From the NCBI GenBank assembly GCA_903845195.1, contig CAIMWO010000083.1, positions 1 to 53,339 on the forward strand: a DNA stretch of 53,339 nucleotides, read 5' to 3'. A model generated the notes under the pieces. It made no database searches. It was given only the letters and a program-made list of their open reading frames with translations, and was not told the origin of the DNA. Made by a program: the position numbers and the translations under genes. Position 1 is the stretch's first letter; each line of letters begins with the position of its first letter. Source of the stretch: an uncultured Phycisphaerales bacterium. Lineage in GTDB: Bacteria; Planctomycetota; Phycisphaerae; WQYP01. Shown here piece after piece: positions 1 through 12,703 of this stretch.

Positions 1-213
1 ACCGTGGCGACATCCAGCTCCGCGAGCGTGCAATTCTCCGCATGAGGTTGTGGCGGCCTCCGTGCCATGCACAGAGTTCACCATATTCTTCGCGATTGCG
101 CAAGTGTATAACGCGGAAAACTTTTGGCAGATGCTCTAACCCCCCCCCGGCCCCCCGCAGCTTCGCTTCAAATAAAGACTTGCAGCAATACCTAACAAAA
201 TGCTAAATTAGTC
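1..213. other. Non-coding window edge, no gene recognised
   Basis: No credible reading frame is seen here. The stretch holds a C-run around 140-156 and an AT-rich block at 170-213 that leads into the promoter at 214-242. It could contain the 3' end of a transcript that begins outside the window. Confidence 0.5.
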
Positions 214-242
214 TTGCATTCCCTCCCCAATATTTGTATAAT
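214..242 (+). promoter_or_regulatory. Near-consensus sigma70 promoter
   Basis: A -35 box TTGCAT (214-219) and a perfect -10 box TATAAT (237-242) are separated by exactly 17 nt. Predicted transcription start is about 249. It would give a roughly 270-nt leader before the gene at 522; that leader contains a 15-bp perfect hairpin and two word-repeat blocks. The assignment rests on spacing and consensus match only. Confidence 0.75.
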
Positions 243-348
243 AGTCACCAGTTGGCCGATCCCGCAGCGACGTTCGCCGCATCGCGCCAACCGGGGGAAA
301 ATAGGGGAACACCTCAACCGGGGAACGGGGAAAATCTCTGACGGGTGC

Positions 349-381
349 CATGCTTAGCGGGGCAGGGCCCCGCTAAGCATG
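349..381. repeat. Perfect 15-bp hairpin with AGG loop (REP-like)
   Basis: Arms 349-363 (CATGCTTAGCGGGGC) and 367-381 (GCCCCGCTAAGCATG) are exact reverse complements around the loop AGG. It is not followed by a T-run, so it is not a classical intrinsic terminator, and it lies inside the predicted leader of the gene at 522. A second hairpin of the same architecture (AGG loop, different stem) is at 24215-24237. Confidence 0.8.
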
Positions 382-423
382 CCGTACTGATCGTATCCAC
401 CATAGACTTCCTTACTACGTCCC

Positions 424-460
424 GCTCTGTGCGTCCTCCGTGCCTCTGTGACTGTGGTGA
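424..460. repeat. CACAGAG-type word repeat
   Basis: Reading leftward, the block is an imperfect iteration of CACAGAG/CACGGAG/CAGTCACAGAG words. It resembles the arms of the hairpin at 47302-47396. It is a solo copy without an obvious inverted partner nearby. Confidence 0.6.
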
Positions 461-470
461 CCCCCCCCTA

Positions 471-502
471 ACTCTGAATTCAGAACTCTGAATTCTGAAT
501 TC
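471..502. repeat. GAATTCAGA-type word repeat
   Basis: Three to four imperfect copies of the octamer/nonamer (ACT)CTGAATTC(AGA) lie directly before the ribosome site of the gene at 522. The same word recurs at 22222-22253. The iteration is partly self-complementary because GAATTC is a palindrome. Confidence 0.7.
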
Positions 503-521
503 CCCAGAAAGGAGCCTCGCC

Positions 522-1283
522 ATGTTCGCGCCCAACCTCAAACTCCAGGATGATGATTTCGTCGAGCCTCTCGCCGTATCTCCCGAAAAACTGCTCGAAG
601 CCTTCTCCCACGGCTTCGTCCATCTCCATCAACTCCTCAAAGACTTCAATTGCACCGAAGAGGACCTCATGGAGACGCTCGCCGATCCCGCCATGGGCAA
701 CCATCTCAAACTCCAGTTCCAACTCACCTCCTACCAGCTCAAACTTCTCTCCCTCCAGTACGCGCCCCACGCCCTCGCCCGGACCGTCGAACTCGCCGAT
801 ACCGCCGAAAAACCCGAAGTCGCACGCCGCTGCGCCGCCACCGTCATGCAGATGGCCGGCATCCCCACCTGCATCGCTTCGCCCGAGCCCCAGCCCGTCA
901 TTGACCCCCAAACCAAGAAGGCCCACACCAACCCCGTAAACGAGAAAAAGCGTACCTTCATCATGCGCGCTCTCTATTGGGCTTTGAATCTTCAGCTTAG
1001 TAATATAGATATCACCAAGATCCCCCGCGAAGTTGTCGAGGACATCTTCAAAGCCGTCAAAGATCCCAAAGACCTCTTCAACGACCCCGAAAACCCCACC
1101 GGCCTGAACCCCGCACTCGCCGAAAAACTCCAACAAAAAGCCCAGGAACGCCGCGAATCCCCACCCCAACCCGAAGAACCTCAAGGCGCCTTCAATCCAT
1201 TCACCACGCCCCCTGCCGACGACAGTGAATGCCGCCACTCCGGCCCCCCGCGCCGACCATCGCCCCCAACCCCTGATCACTGA
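522..1283 (+). CDS. Conserved protein of unknown function (253 aa)
   Basis: I do not recognise a named family. The start is supported by AAAGGAG at 508-514, seven bases before ATG. The protein is soluble-looking, with no signal peptide or membrane segment. It has an acidic N-terminus, predicted helical segments through residues 15-190 (leucine-rich, with a short MGNHLKLQFQL stretch), and a Pro/Glu-rich tail after about residue 205. The region around 20-75 (LEAFSHGFVHLHQLLKDFNC) could be a small helical or winged-helix-like fold, but this is a guess. It has its own strong promoter and a long structured leader and is followed by a hairpin repeat at 1334. The reverse-strand frame over the same bases is a GC-driven shadow. 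Confidence 0.75.
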   Translation: MFAPNLKLQDDDFVEPLAVSPEKLLEAFSHGFVHLHQLLKDFNCTEEDLMETLADPAMGNHLKLQFQLTSYQLKLLSLQYAPHALARTVELADTAEKPEVARRCAATVMQMAGIPTCIASPEPQPVIDPQTKKAHTNPVNEKKRTFIMRALYWALNLQLSNIDITKIPREVVEDIFKAVKDPKDLFNDPENPTGLNPALAEKLQQKAQERRESPPQPEEPQGAFNPFTTPPADDSECRHSGPPRRPSPPTPDH

Positions 1284-1328
1284 CAACTATTTTTCCCCAG
1301 AGCCGCGCGTCTCAGCAATCACGAACCC

Positions 1329-1370
1329 CCTCAGAGCCGTGCGGCTCCGCCGCCGGCCCAATCCACGAGG
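1329..1370. repeat. Dispersed repeat copy A with GAGCCG/CGGCTC hairpin
   Basis: The segment is almost identical to 3958-3999; the first 31 bases match exactly. It contains a 6-bp stem GAGCCG (1334-1339) and CGGCTC (1342-1347). Weaker similarity continues for about 40 bases (…GTTCRCYA…AAAATG). Both copies lie just downstream of a rightward stop codon, so a 3'-end stabilising or terminating role is possible. Confidence 0.75.
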
Positions 1371-1454
1371 ATCCCATGCGCAGTGTTCGCTACAAAAAAA
1401 AATGAAAACTCCCCATCACCCCGCAAACACAAACAACGCGCGCGTACCGTAACT

Positions 1455-1501
1455 AACCACTGGCCACTGACCACTGACAACGGCCCACTGCCCACTGGCA
1501 C
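1455..1501. repeat. CCACTGA-type word repeat
   Basis: Imperfect iteration of CCACTGGCCACTGACCACTGACAA-like words, about six units of 7-8 bases. A related block in the other orientation lies at 11048-11098, upstream of another secreted-protein gene. Confidence 0.65.
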
Positions 1502-1567
1502 TTTTTCCCCAAAGGAGTATCCTTCTGCAAAGCAACGATCACCACAACGCTGGACAACAAAAACACG

Positions 1568-1681
1568 AGCCGCAAATGAACGCCAATCAACACAGATCTG
1601 TGACCACAGAACCAGTGAAGGCCATCGTCTTCGCCCCTTCTCTAGTTCCGTATTTGTGTTCATTCGTGTTCATTTGTGGCT
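1568..1681. repeat. Inverted pair of GCAAATGAAC words
   Basis: Left arm 1568-1597 and right arm 1652-1681 are reverse complements at 25 of 30 positions and enclose 54 nt. The word is AGCC(G/A)CAAATGAAC; relatives occur at 35542-35580, 52233-52268 and 52879-52915. The right arm ends about 30 nt before the ribosome site of the gene at 1721. Confidence 0.7.
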
Positions 1682-1720
1682 AATTTACGTCGTTTACTCT
1701 TACCCCCCTGGAGGATCCCC

Positions 1721-3922
1721 ATGAAACCTTCCCTCGTCGCCGCCATCCTCGCCCTGGCCATCTCCAGCGCCTCCAGCACCACCTTCGCACAAACCACTCA
1801 ACCCAATCCCGCTGGCGCCGACCAATCTGCCGCCATCGAAGCCCACGCCGAAGTCCCCGTCCGCCGCGTCGTTCTCTTCTCCACCGGCGTCGGTTTCTTC
1901 CAGCACCAGGGCACCGTCACCGGCAACGCCCAAACCGAACTCCATTTCAAAACCGACCAGATCAATGACATCCTCAAAAGCATGGTCGTCAGCGATCGCG
2001 ATGCCGGTCGCATCAAGAGCATCACCTATCCCTCCCTCGATCCCGTCAGCCGCACCCTCCGCAGCTTCCAGATCGATATCTCCGAAAACCCGCCCCTCGC
2101 GGACATCGTCAACCAAATCCGCGGCGCCAAAGTGCACCTCTCCGTCGGCGATGACACCGTCGACGGCACCATCCTCGGCGTAGAAACCAAGGACCGCCTC
2201 ATCGGCCCGCCCGACAATCAGAAAACCATCCAGATCCCCACCGTCAACGTCATCACCGCCACCGGCATCCGCGCCGTCCCACTCGATAACGTCCGCAACC
2301 TCGATATCAAAGATGAAACCCTCCAAAAGGAACTCGCCCAGGCCCTCGCCGCTCTCGCCCAGGCCCGCGACAAAGACAAAAAGCCCGTCATTATCCATTT
2401 CGACGGCACCGGCGAACGCCGCGTCGCCATCGGCTACATCGTCGAAACACCCCTCTGGAAAACCAGCTACCGCCTCATCCTTCCCGACCTCACCAGCAAA
2501 GATTCCGCCAAGCTCCTCGGCTGGGCCATCGTCGAAAACCAGACCGACAACGACTGGAACGATGTCACCCTCGACCTCGTCGGCGGCCGCCCCCTCTCCT
2601 TCATCGAAAATCTTTACCAACCGCTCTACATCCCGCGCCCCGTCGTCCAACCCCAGGCCAACGCCAGCCTAACCCCCCAAACCTACGATGCCGGCAGCGA
2701 AGTGCCCGCGAAAGCGGCCAACAATTCGACCGATGGCAATCATTTCTCGGATACCTCCGGGGGATCCGCCAGCACGGGATCAGGAAATCTATACTCGGAT
2801 ACGCCGACTCCGCGGCCTCCTTCTTTCAACCTCTCAGATGTGACCAAAAATGGCGCAACCACCGGCGGCAGTACGGGTGCAGCGGCGGAAACCCCGCCCG
2901 ATTACGCCCAGGGCGTCGCCTCCATCGCCAATGCCGCCAAGATCGGCGAAATGTTCCAGTATTCCGTCAAGGACGTCTCCCTCGGCCGCCAACGCTCCAG
3001 CATGATCCCCATCGTCACCGAAGCCGTCGACTTCGACCGCGTCAGCATCTTCAACGCCGCGGTACTCGCAAAAAATCCCCTCCACGGCATCCGCCTCAAA
3101 AACAAAACCGGAAAATACCTCCTCTCCGGCCCCATCTCCGTCATGGATATGACCAAAGGCAGCGACGGCAACCTTACCCAGAATTATGCCGGCGACGCCC
3201 GCATCGATGACCTCCCCAGCGGCCAGGAACGCCTCCTCAGCTACGGCGTCGATCAGGACGTGCTCGTCGACGCCACCCATTCCGCCGCCACCGACGACCT
3301 CGTCACCGGCTCCATCGTCAAAGGCGTCCTCACCCTCAAATTCCTCACCGTGAGCAGCCAGGATTACGCGATCGACAACAAAGCCGACCGTGAAAAAACC
3401 GTCCTCGTCGAGCATCCCATCAACGACGGCTTTGAACTCAAATCTCCCGATAAGCCCCTGGAAAAAACCGCCCAACTCTATCGCTTTCAGTTGAAAATCC
3501 CCGCCAAGTCCCATGTCTCCCTGACCGTCCGCCAGGAACACGTCCGCAGCGAAACGCTCGCCATCCTCAGACTCCAGGACGATGCCCTGGTCTACTTCAC
3601 CAAACAGGGCGCCATCCCCAAAAATGTCAAAGATATCCTCGCCCAGGTGGCCCAGATGCACCGCAACACCGTCAGCCTCGAACGTCAGAAAGCCGAAAAG
3701 GAACAGGATCGCGCCCGCACCCTCGAAGAACAGAAAAACGTCCGCGAAAATATCCGCGTCCTCCCCGTCGGCAGCAAGAGCCAGCAGGATGCCATCAACG
3801 ACCTCTCCGCCAAAGACGCCGATCTCAAGGAACTCAACAAAACCATCAAAGAACTCCAGCAAAAAACGGAGGCCTCCCGCGCCGAACTCGAAAAATTCGT
3901 CACCGAGACCACCATAGAATAA
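1721..3922 (+). CDS. Secreted DUF4139-like protein with C-terminal coiled coil (733 aa)
   Basis: The ATG at 1721 follows GGAGGA (1710-1715) and begins a signal peptide (residues 1-24, ending TFAQ). In-frame codons further upstream fall in repeat DNA and are rejected. Residues about 45-130 (a VLFSTGVGFF beta-rich start) and 235-310 (ETPLWKTSYRLIL, then NQTDNDWNDVTLDLVGG) resemble DUF4139 / mucoidy-inhibitor-A-like proteins; this is recognition by pattern, not a search. Residues about 335-415 are a Ser/Thr/Gly/Pro-rich disordered insert. Residues about 655-733 form a charged coiled coil. It probably acts in the periplasm or at the outer envelope; its biochemical role is unknown. It is convergent with gltD and separated from it by repeat copy B. 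Confidence 0.7.
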   Translation: MKPSLVAAILALAISSASSTTFAQTTQPNPAGADQSAAIEAHAEVPVRRVVLFSTGVGFFQHQGTVTGNAQTELHFKTDQINDILKSMVVSDRDAGRIKSITYPSLDPVSRTLRSFQIDISENPPLADIVNQIRGAKVHLSVGDDTVDGTILGVETKDRLIGPPDNQKTIQIPTVNVITATGIRAVPLDNVRNLDIKDETLQKELAQALAALAQARDKDKKPVIIHFDGTGERRVAIGYIVETPLWKTSYRLILPDLTSKDSAKLLGWAIVENQTDNDWNDVTLDLVGGRPLSFIENLYQPLYIPRPVVQPQANASLTPQTYDAGSEVPAKAANNSTDGNHFSDTSGGSASTGSGNLYSDTPTPRPPSFNLSDVTKNGATTGGSTGAAAETPPDYAQGVASIANAAKIGEMFQYSVKDVSLGRQRSSMIPIVTEAVDFDRVSIFNAAVLAKNPLHGIRLKNKTGKYLLSGPISVMDMTKGSDGNLTQNYAGDARIDDLPSGQERLLSYGVDQDVLVDATHSAATDDLVTGSIVKGVLTLKFLTVSSQDYAIDNKADREKTVLVEHPINDGFELKSPDKPLEKTAQLYRFQLKIPAKSHVSLTVRQEHVRSETLAILRLQDDALVYFTKQGAIPKNVKDILAQVAQMHRNTVSLERQKAEKEQDRARTLEEQKNVRENIRVLPVGSKSQQDAINDLSAKDADLKELNKTIKELQQKTEASRAELEKFVTETTIE

Positions 3923-3957
3923 ATCGAAAAGGGGGGGGAAGTGATGATCGCGCAACG

Positions 3958-3999
3958 CCTCAGAGCCGTGCGGCTCCGCCGCCGGCCCGATCGACGAGG
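3958..3999. repeat. Dispersed repeat copy B with GAGCCG/CGGCTC hairpin
   Basis: Second copy of the 1329-1370 element, with stem arms 3963-3968 and 3971-3976. It sits between the stop of the DUF4139-like gene and the convergent gltD, where a bidirectional 3' hairpin would be useful. A GATCAG/CTGATC inverted pair around 4095-4118 adds a second possible stem in the same spacer. Confidence 0.75.
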
Positions 4000-4135
4000 T
4001 CTTCATCCGAGTGTTCACCAAACGAAAAATGGAAATGTCTTATGCGCATTGTTGCGCGCACGAAAAACTCATCGCCGAAACGACAATAGTTTAGATCAGA
4101 AAAAAGGAGACCTGATCAACTGGCCACTGCTGCCA

Positions 4136-5597
4136 TCACGGCAGCGTACTGACGCCCATCAGATACTTGTCGCATTCCCGCGCCGCGCCGCGCCCTTCGT
4201 TGATCGCCCAAACCACCAGCGACTGTCCGCGCCGGCAATCGCCCGCCGCAAACACGCCCGGAATGTTCGTCACAAATCGCCCGTGATCCGCTTTGTAATT
4301 GCTCCGCGGATCCAGCTCGATGCCCAACTGCTGGCTCACCGAACTCTCCGGTCCCATGAACCCCATCGCCAGGAAAACCAGCTCGGCCTTCCATTCCTGC
4401 TCGGAGCCCGGCATTTCCTTCATCTTGAACTGCCCGTTCTCCTTCGCCCACTCCACGCGCACCGTCTTGAGTCCCCGCAGATTCCCCTGCGCATCACCCA
4501 GAAATTCCTTCGTCAGAATCGCAAACTCACGCGGATCTTTGCCGAACTTGTTCGTCGATTCCTCGTGGCCGTAATCCGTCCGCAAAATCCGCGGCCACTG
4601 CGGCCACGGATTGTCCGGCGCACGTCCGGCCGGCGGCTCCGGCAACAGCTCGAAATTCACCAGCGACTTGCACCCGTGTCGCATCGACGTCCCCAGGCAA
4701 TCGTTCCCTGTGTCGCCCCCGCCGATCACGATCACGTTCTTGTCCTTGGCATTGATGTATTGACCGTCCGCATGATTGGAATCCAGCAGGCTCTTCGTGT
4801 TGGCCGTCAAAAATTCCATCGCAAAATGCACGCCCTTCAAATTCCGCCCCGGCACCGGCAGATCTCGTGGCTTCGTCGCGCCCGTCGCCAGAATTACCGC
4901 ATCAAAATCCTTGAGCAGATTGTGCCCGTCATGCGTCACACCCACGTGCGCATTGGTCACAAACTTCACTCCCTCGTCTTCCATGATCTTCACGCGGCGT
5001 TCTACCACCACCCGCTTGTCCAGTTTCATGTTCGGTATGCCGTACATCAGCAATCCGCCGATGCGGTCCGCACGCTCGTACACCGTCACCAGATGACCGG
5101 CCTTGTTGAGCTGGTCCGCTGCCGCCAATCCCGCCGGCCCGGAACCCACCACCGCCACTTTCTTGCCCGTCCGTTTCTCCGGCGGGTTCGGCTTTACCAG
5201 CCCGCGCTCCCACGCCCGGTCGATGATCGCCGCCTCGATCGACTTGATCGTCACCGGCGGCTCGTTGATCCCCAGCACGCACGACCCCTCGCACGGCGCC
5301 GGACACACCCGCCCCGTAAACTCCGGAAAATTGTTCGTCTTCCACAGCCGCACGATCGCGTCTTCCCACTGCCCGTTGTAAACCAGGTCGTTCCACTCCG
5401 GAATCAGATTGTTCACCGGGCATCCGCCCGTCTTGTCCGAATGGCAGAACGGCACGCCGCAATCCATGCACCGCGCGCCCTGCTGGCGCAGCTTGTCCTC
5501 CGGCATGTGATCGTGGAACTCGCGCCAGTCCAAAATGCGCAACTGCGGCATCCGATCCGCTGGCAATTCCCTCGCATACTGCATGAATCCGCCGGTC

Positions 5598-5605
<8 letters not shown>
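4136..5605 (-). CDS. gltD: Glutamate synthase (NADPH) small subunit
   Basis: GltD passes electrons from NAD(P)H through FAD and Fe-S clusters to GltB for glutamate synthesis in ammonium assimilation (GS-GOGAT). The N-terminal cluster-binding motifs are visible: [15 protein letters not shown] and CPAPCEGSC. An FAD-binding [10 protein letters not shown] follows near residue 155 and an NAD(P)-binding [10 protein letters not shown] near residue 295. The length of 489 aa is normal for the family. The start is GTG at 5605, preceded by AGGAGG six bases away inside the end of gltB; the two genes overlap by 8 nt, which suggests translational coupling and equimolar subunits. Assignment is secure. Confidence 0.95.
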
Positions 5606-10190
<4,585 letters not shown>

Positions 10191-10280
10191 CTTGGTCAAA
10201 CCTCCGAATCAGAACCCCCTCGTCCGCTGCCTCCGCGCGCAGCATCACGCTGCGAATTCGCAAAACTTTGCGAGTCCCCT

Positions 10281-10309
10281 ACTCTAGCAATTATGGGAAT
10301 ATTCATCAA
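10281..10309 (-). promoter_or_regulatory. Candidate sigma70 promoter of gltBD
   Basis: On the reverse strand TTGATG (10304-10309) and TAGAGT (10281-10286) are 17 bases apart, giving a transcript start near 10274 and an 84-nt leader. The leader starts with the palindrome CGCAAAACTTTGCG (10259-10272) and contains the stem CGCAGC/GCTGCG (10238-10254). No known riboswitch was recognised. Confidence 0.5.
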
Positions 10310-10432
10310 GAAAAACTTAAGCTTTGGAAGGGCATGTAGTTGCGGAATTAGGTGCCTAAAAAATCAGCAAAATGACCGCATGGCGATTTTTGGTCAAAAA
10401 TCTGCGCGATGATTAGGCAAATGGAACCGGGC

Positions 10433-11035
10433 TTATCCACCGAGGCCCTTGTTGAGGTCCTTGACGGATTGCATGAATTTGATGAGCAGAAAATTCTTGC
10501 CCCGGTATTCCGTGACCTCGCCGGAAATCTTGAACTTGATCGGTTTGGCGCCTTTGTCACTGGCTTCTTCCATGGCCATGAGCATGCGGGAGGGAAGTAT
10601 GGCCATGGGGGGATCGCTCATGTCTTTGCCATCGGCGTCGAAGGTGAAAATCCAGGTTTCGCTTTTTTCATCCTTTACAAGCCTGCCAACACGGTTCCAG
10701 ATGAAGGTGCCTTCGCGGAGGCGCGTCACTTTGGGTTCATTCGGTGCGACGGCTTCCAGCGGCGGAATGGCGGTAGCGCTGGCCGCGGGAGCGGGGTTGA
10801 TGGGCGTTGCCGCGGGCTTCGAATGGAGCAGGTTTTCGAGGACGTTCTCTGCGGTCGGAAGTGTCGCTGGCGCTGGGGCGGAAACGGTTGGCGCCGCGGC
10901 CGTTGCTGGCGCGGATGCCGGCGCAGTTGCGGTTGACGGGGGCGGCTCAATAGTGATCTGTGCGAGCGAAACGAGCACGGGAGAGACCAGAAGCGTCAGG
11001 CCGAGGAGGGACGTGATAAGTGCGGGCTTGGTCAT
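10433..11035 (-). CDS. Secreted protein of unknown function, Ala/Pro-rich linker (200 aa)
   Basis: The start ATG at 11035 has AGGGG eight bases upstream. Residues 1-26 form a signal peptide ending near SLAQ. Residues about 27-95 are a Pro/Ala/Thr-rich disordered linker. A compact domain of about 100 residues follows, with an RLREGTFIWNRVGRLVKDE stretch and a beta-rich end (KFKISGEVTEYRGKNFLLI) that looks like a small OB- or beta-barrel-type domain; this is inference from pattern. No family name is offered. The leader upstream of the start is a CCACTGA-type word block. Confidence 0.7.
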   Translation of the reverse strand: MTKPALITSLLGLTLLVSPVLVSLAQITIEPPPSTATAPASAPATAAAPTVSAPAPATLPTAENVLENLLHSKPAATPINPAPAASATAIPPLEAVAPNEPKVTRLREGTFIWNRVGRLVKDEKSETWIFTFDADGKDMSDPPMAILPSRMLMAMEEASDKGAKPIKFKISGEVTEYRGKNFLLIKFMQSVKDLNKGLGG

Positions 11036-11047
11036 GAGCGATCCCCT

Positions 11048-11098
11048 GTCAGTGGGCAATAGTTCAGTTGCCAGTGGTCAGTTGTCCGTTGCTGAGGA
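11048..11098. repeat. CCACTGA-type word repeat, reverse orientation
   Basis: Read on the reverse strand the block iterates CAACTGACCACTGGCAACTGAAC-like words and ends at the CCCACTGACAGGGG that carries the ribosome site of the gene starting at 11035. It is the mirror-orientation relative of 1455-1501. Confidence 0.65.
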
Positions 11099-11123
11099 CA
11101 GCGTAACAGGTGAGCACGATGAG

Positions 11124-11471
11124 TCAATGGGATTGAGGTGTTCTCGTCACGCGTTCGGCACCATCGTCGTGGAATCGATTGAGATATTCTTCTGATGAAA
11201 GGCTGCTTTCCCGCATGAGCGAGAAGACTTCGCAGCCGTCCGAGAGCGTTTTTTCCGTGATGTCGTAGGCAATGATATATCCGAGGTATTCGACGTTCTT
11301 CGTTGTGGTGGCGTATCGTCGGGCCTCGGCTTCGGCTTTTTCCAAGGCCTCGTGGATATCCCGGCCTTGGACAATAACGATCCGCTCTTCGTAGACGTTC
11401 TTGGATGGATCGTCAGACAAACCGATATGGCGAAAGATGCATTTGGCGGAGAACCATTCGACGGCATTCAT
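11124..11471 (-). CDS. DUF4288-like protein (115 aa)
   Basis: The start ATG at 11471 has AAGGTG upstream. The N-terminus WFSAKCIFRH, the middle NVYEERIVIVQ and the following helix with EALEKAEAEARRYA fit the pattern of DUF4288, a small cytoplasmic alpha/beta protein of unknown role. Position and aromatic residues are conserved-looking but no catalytic residues are evident. A frame-shifted Ser/Arg-rich frame over the same bases is a shadow. It has the same orientation as its neighbours, but a 151-nt gap follows the lipoprotein gene, so it may have its own promoter. Confidence 0.65.
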   Translation of the reverse strand: MNAVEWFSAKCIFRHIGLSDDPSKNVYEERIVIVQGRDIHEALEKAEAEARRYATTTKNVEYLGYIIAYDITEKTLSDGCEVFSLMRESSLSSEEYLNRFHDDGAERVTRTPQSH

Positions 11472-11622
11472 AGTGAGGGCACCTTGTTTGATGCGCAACC
11501 GATGTGAAGATCATACACGCCAGACGCCAAGAGTGTTTACCGAGGATGTATCACTAAGGGGATGCAAAGCCTCGGATTTCCGCCCGGGTTTCTGGGGAGT
11601 ATTAAGTTGATGTGGAATCAGG

Positions 11623-12090
11623 TTATTTTCTGAACCACGTAATATCGATATTGCCGTCGGCGAAACGGGCATCGGGACCGCTGCCTGTCACCTTTGCATT
11701 CGTGATACGGATATGAACGCGAATATTGCATTCACGCGCAGTGAGGGTGCGATCGTTGGGAAAAGTCGGGTCGGAGGGATTGGCATTGTGCCAGGCGTAA
11801 ATCTGGAAAGGCATGGCGCCGTGCCAGTTTGCCGACGGGGCCAGCAGGTTATCGAGCTGCTCGGTATCGCCGACGCGGTAGATGCCGAGGTCGTAGCCAC
11901 GATCAGACGGGGTGACCAGCAGTTTGAACTGGCCATCGACTATGCTGGAGCCCCGCGTCAACGTGCCCGGCTTTGCTGAGAAATGATCGTCGATGGCGAA
12001 TGGTGTACGTGGGCCGGAAGTGGCCGTGACTGCGCACCCGCCGAAACAAGACGCTGCGATAAGCATAAGGAGCACGAGGACGTTACGCAT
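11623..12090 (-). CDS. Putative lipoprotein of unknown function (155 aa)
   Basis: Residues 1-19 are a type II signal peptide with a lipobox ending FGGC (Cys19). The mature part is a single predicted beta-rich domain (FKLLVTPSDRGYDLGIYRVGD ... NIRVHIRITNAKV) ending DGNIDITWFRK. Its family is not recognised; membrane-anchored ligand binding would be only a guess. The reverse strand shows a GAGGTCATC sequence before the ATG, an acceptable ribosome site. Confidence 0.65.
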   Translation of the reverse strand: MRNVLVLLMLIAASCFGGCAVTATSGPRTPFAIDDHFSAKPGTLTRGSSIVDGQFKLLVTPSDRGYDLGIYRVGDTEQLDNLLAPSANWHGAMPFQIYAWHNANPSDPTFPNDRTLTARECNIRVHIRITNAKVTGSGPDARFADGNIDITWFRK

Positions 12091-12150
12091 GATGACCTCC
12101 CGGGCATGGTAAGGATGGACGCACGCGACGTGCGGAAGCTATGGAGCAAA

Positions 12151-12564
12151 TCAGCCGACGACGGCGTCAGCTTCGATCTCGATGAGGGCTTCGGCATCAA
12201 TAAGTTTGGCGATCTGCACGATGCTGGTGGCGGGGCGGATGTCCTTGAAAACATCGCCATGAACGACCGCGACTTTTTCCCATTGCGACACATCAGTGAC
12301 GAACATACGGGTGCGCACGACATCAGTAATTTTCCCGCCGAGCGATTCGATCGCGCCCTGGATGATTTCCAGCGAGCGTTTCGCCTGGGCGCCAACGTCC
12401 GGAGAGTAGGTCTTGTCTGCGTTGATGCCGACGGTGCCCGTGACGAAGATCAGATTGCCCTTGCGGACGGCGCGGGAATAACCCATCTTGGGTTCCCAGG
12501 CGGAGCCGGTGGAAACGGTTTGGGCGCTATTGCGCTCGGTAACGGTGTAGGTGGGCAAAGGCAT
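12151..12564 (-). CDS. RidA/YjgF-family deaminase-like protein (137 aa)
   Basis: RidA proteins hydrolyse reactive enamine/imine intermediates released by PLP enzymes; others of this fold act in catabolic pathways. The characteristic segments are visible: GNLIFVTGTVG, AKRSLEIIQGAIESLGG, the RTRMFVTD strand containing the usual substrate-carboxylate-binding Arg, and the C-terminal LIEIEADAVVG. The ATG at 12564 gives the usual length; a TTG nine codons upstream falls in word-repeat DNA and is not favoured. It probably acts in the cytoplasm, as a trimer like the rest of the family. Confidence 0.85.
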   Translation of the reverse strand: MPLPTYTVTERNSAQTVSTGSAWEPKMGYSRAVRKGNLIFVTGTVGINADKTYSPDVGAQAKRSLEIIQGAIESLGGKITDVVRTRMFVTDVSQWEKVAVVHGDVFKDIRPATSIVQIAKLIDAEALIEIEADAVVG

Positions 12565-12570
12565 GATCAA

Positions 12571-12600
12571 ATTCCAGTTTTCAAGGTTCAAGTTTCAAAC
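12571..12600. repeat. TTCAAG/GTTTCAA word repeat
   Basis: On the reverse strand the bases iterate GTTTGAAACTTGAACCTTGAAAAC-like words immediately before the RidA start. It is short and has no inverted partner nearby. Confidence 0.5.
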
Positions 12601-12703
12601 ATCGCTTTACGAATGCGAAATGATAGCGGGTTGATGGGGAGTCGTACAATTCGGTCAATTCAAGATTTTCTTTAAGACCGCGTGGCGCATGGCCGGCCTA
12701 CGG

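Larger units (their letters stand above)
1284..1720. other. 437-bp spacer made mostly of repeats
   Basis: The spacer holds, in order, dispersed repeat copy A (1329-1370), an A-run near 1396-1404, a CCACTGA word block (1455-1501), an inverted pair of ATGAAC words (1568-1597 and 1652-1681), and the ribosome site of the next gene. No gene is seen. No clear sigma70 promoter stands out, so the downstream gene may depend on the promoter at 214-242 or on an unrecognised site. Confidence 0.6.

Noticed and set aside
480..1286. A 268-codon Gly/Glu-rich frame opposite the gene at 522
   Set aside because: The forward frame has a good ribosome site and promoter; the reverse frame is compositionally typical of an antisense shadow.
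10200..10280. A known riboswitch in the gltB leader
   Set aside because: Two small stems are present but no conserved riboswitch core (for example glutamine-type) could be recognised in 84 nt.
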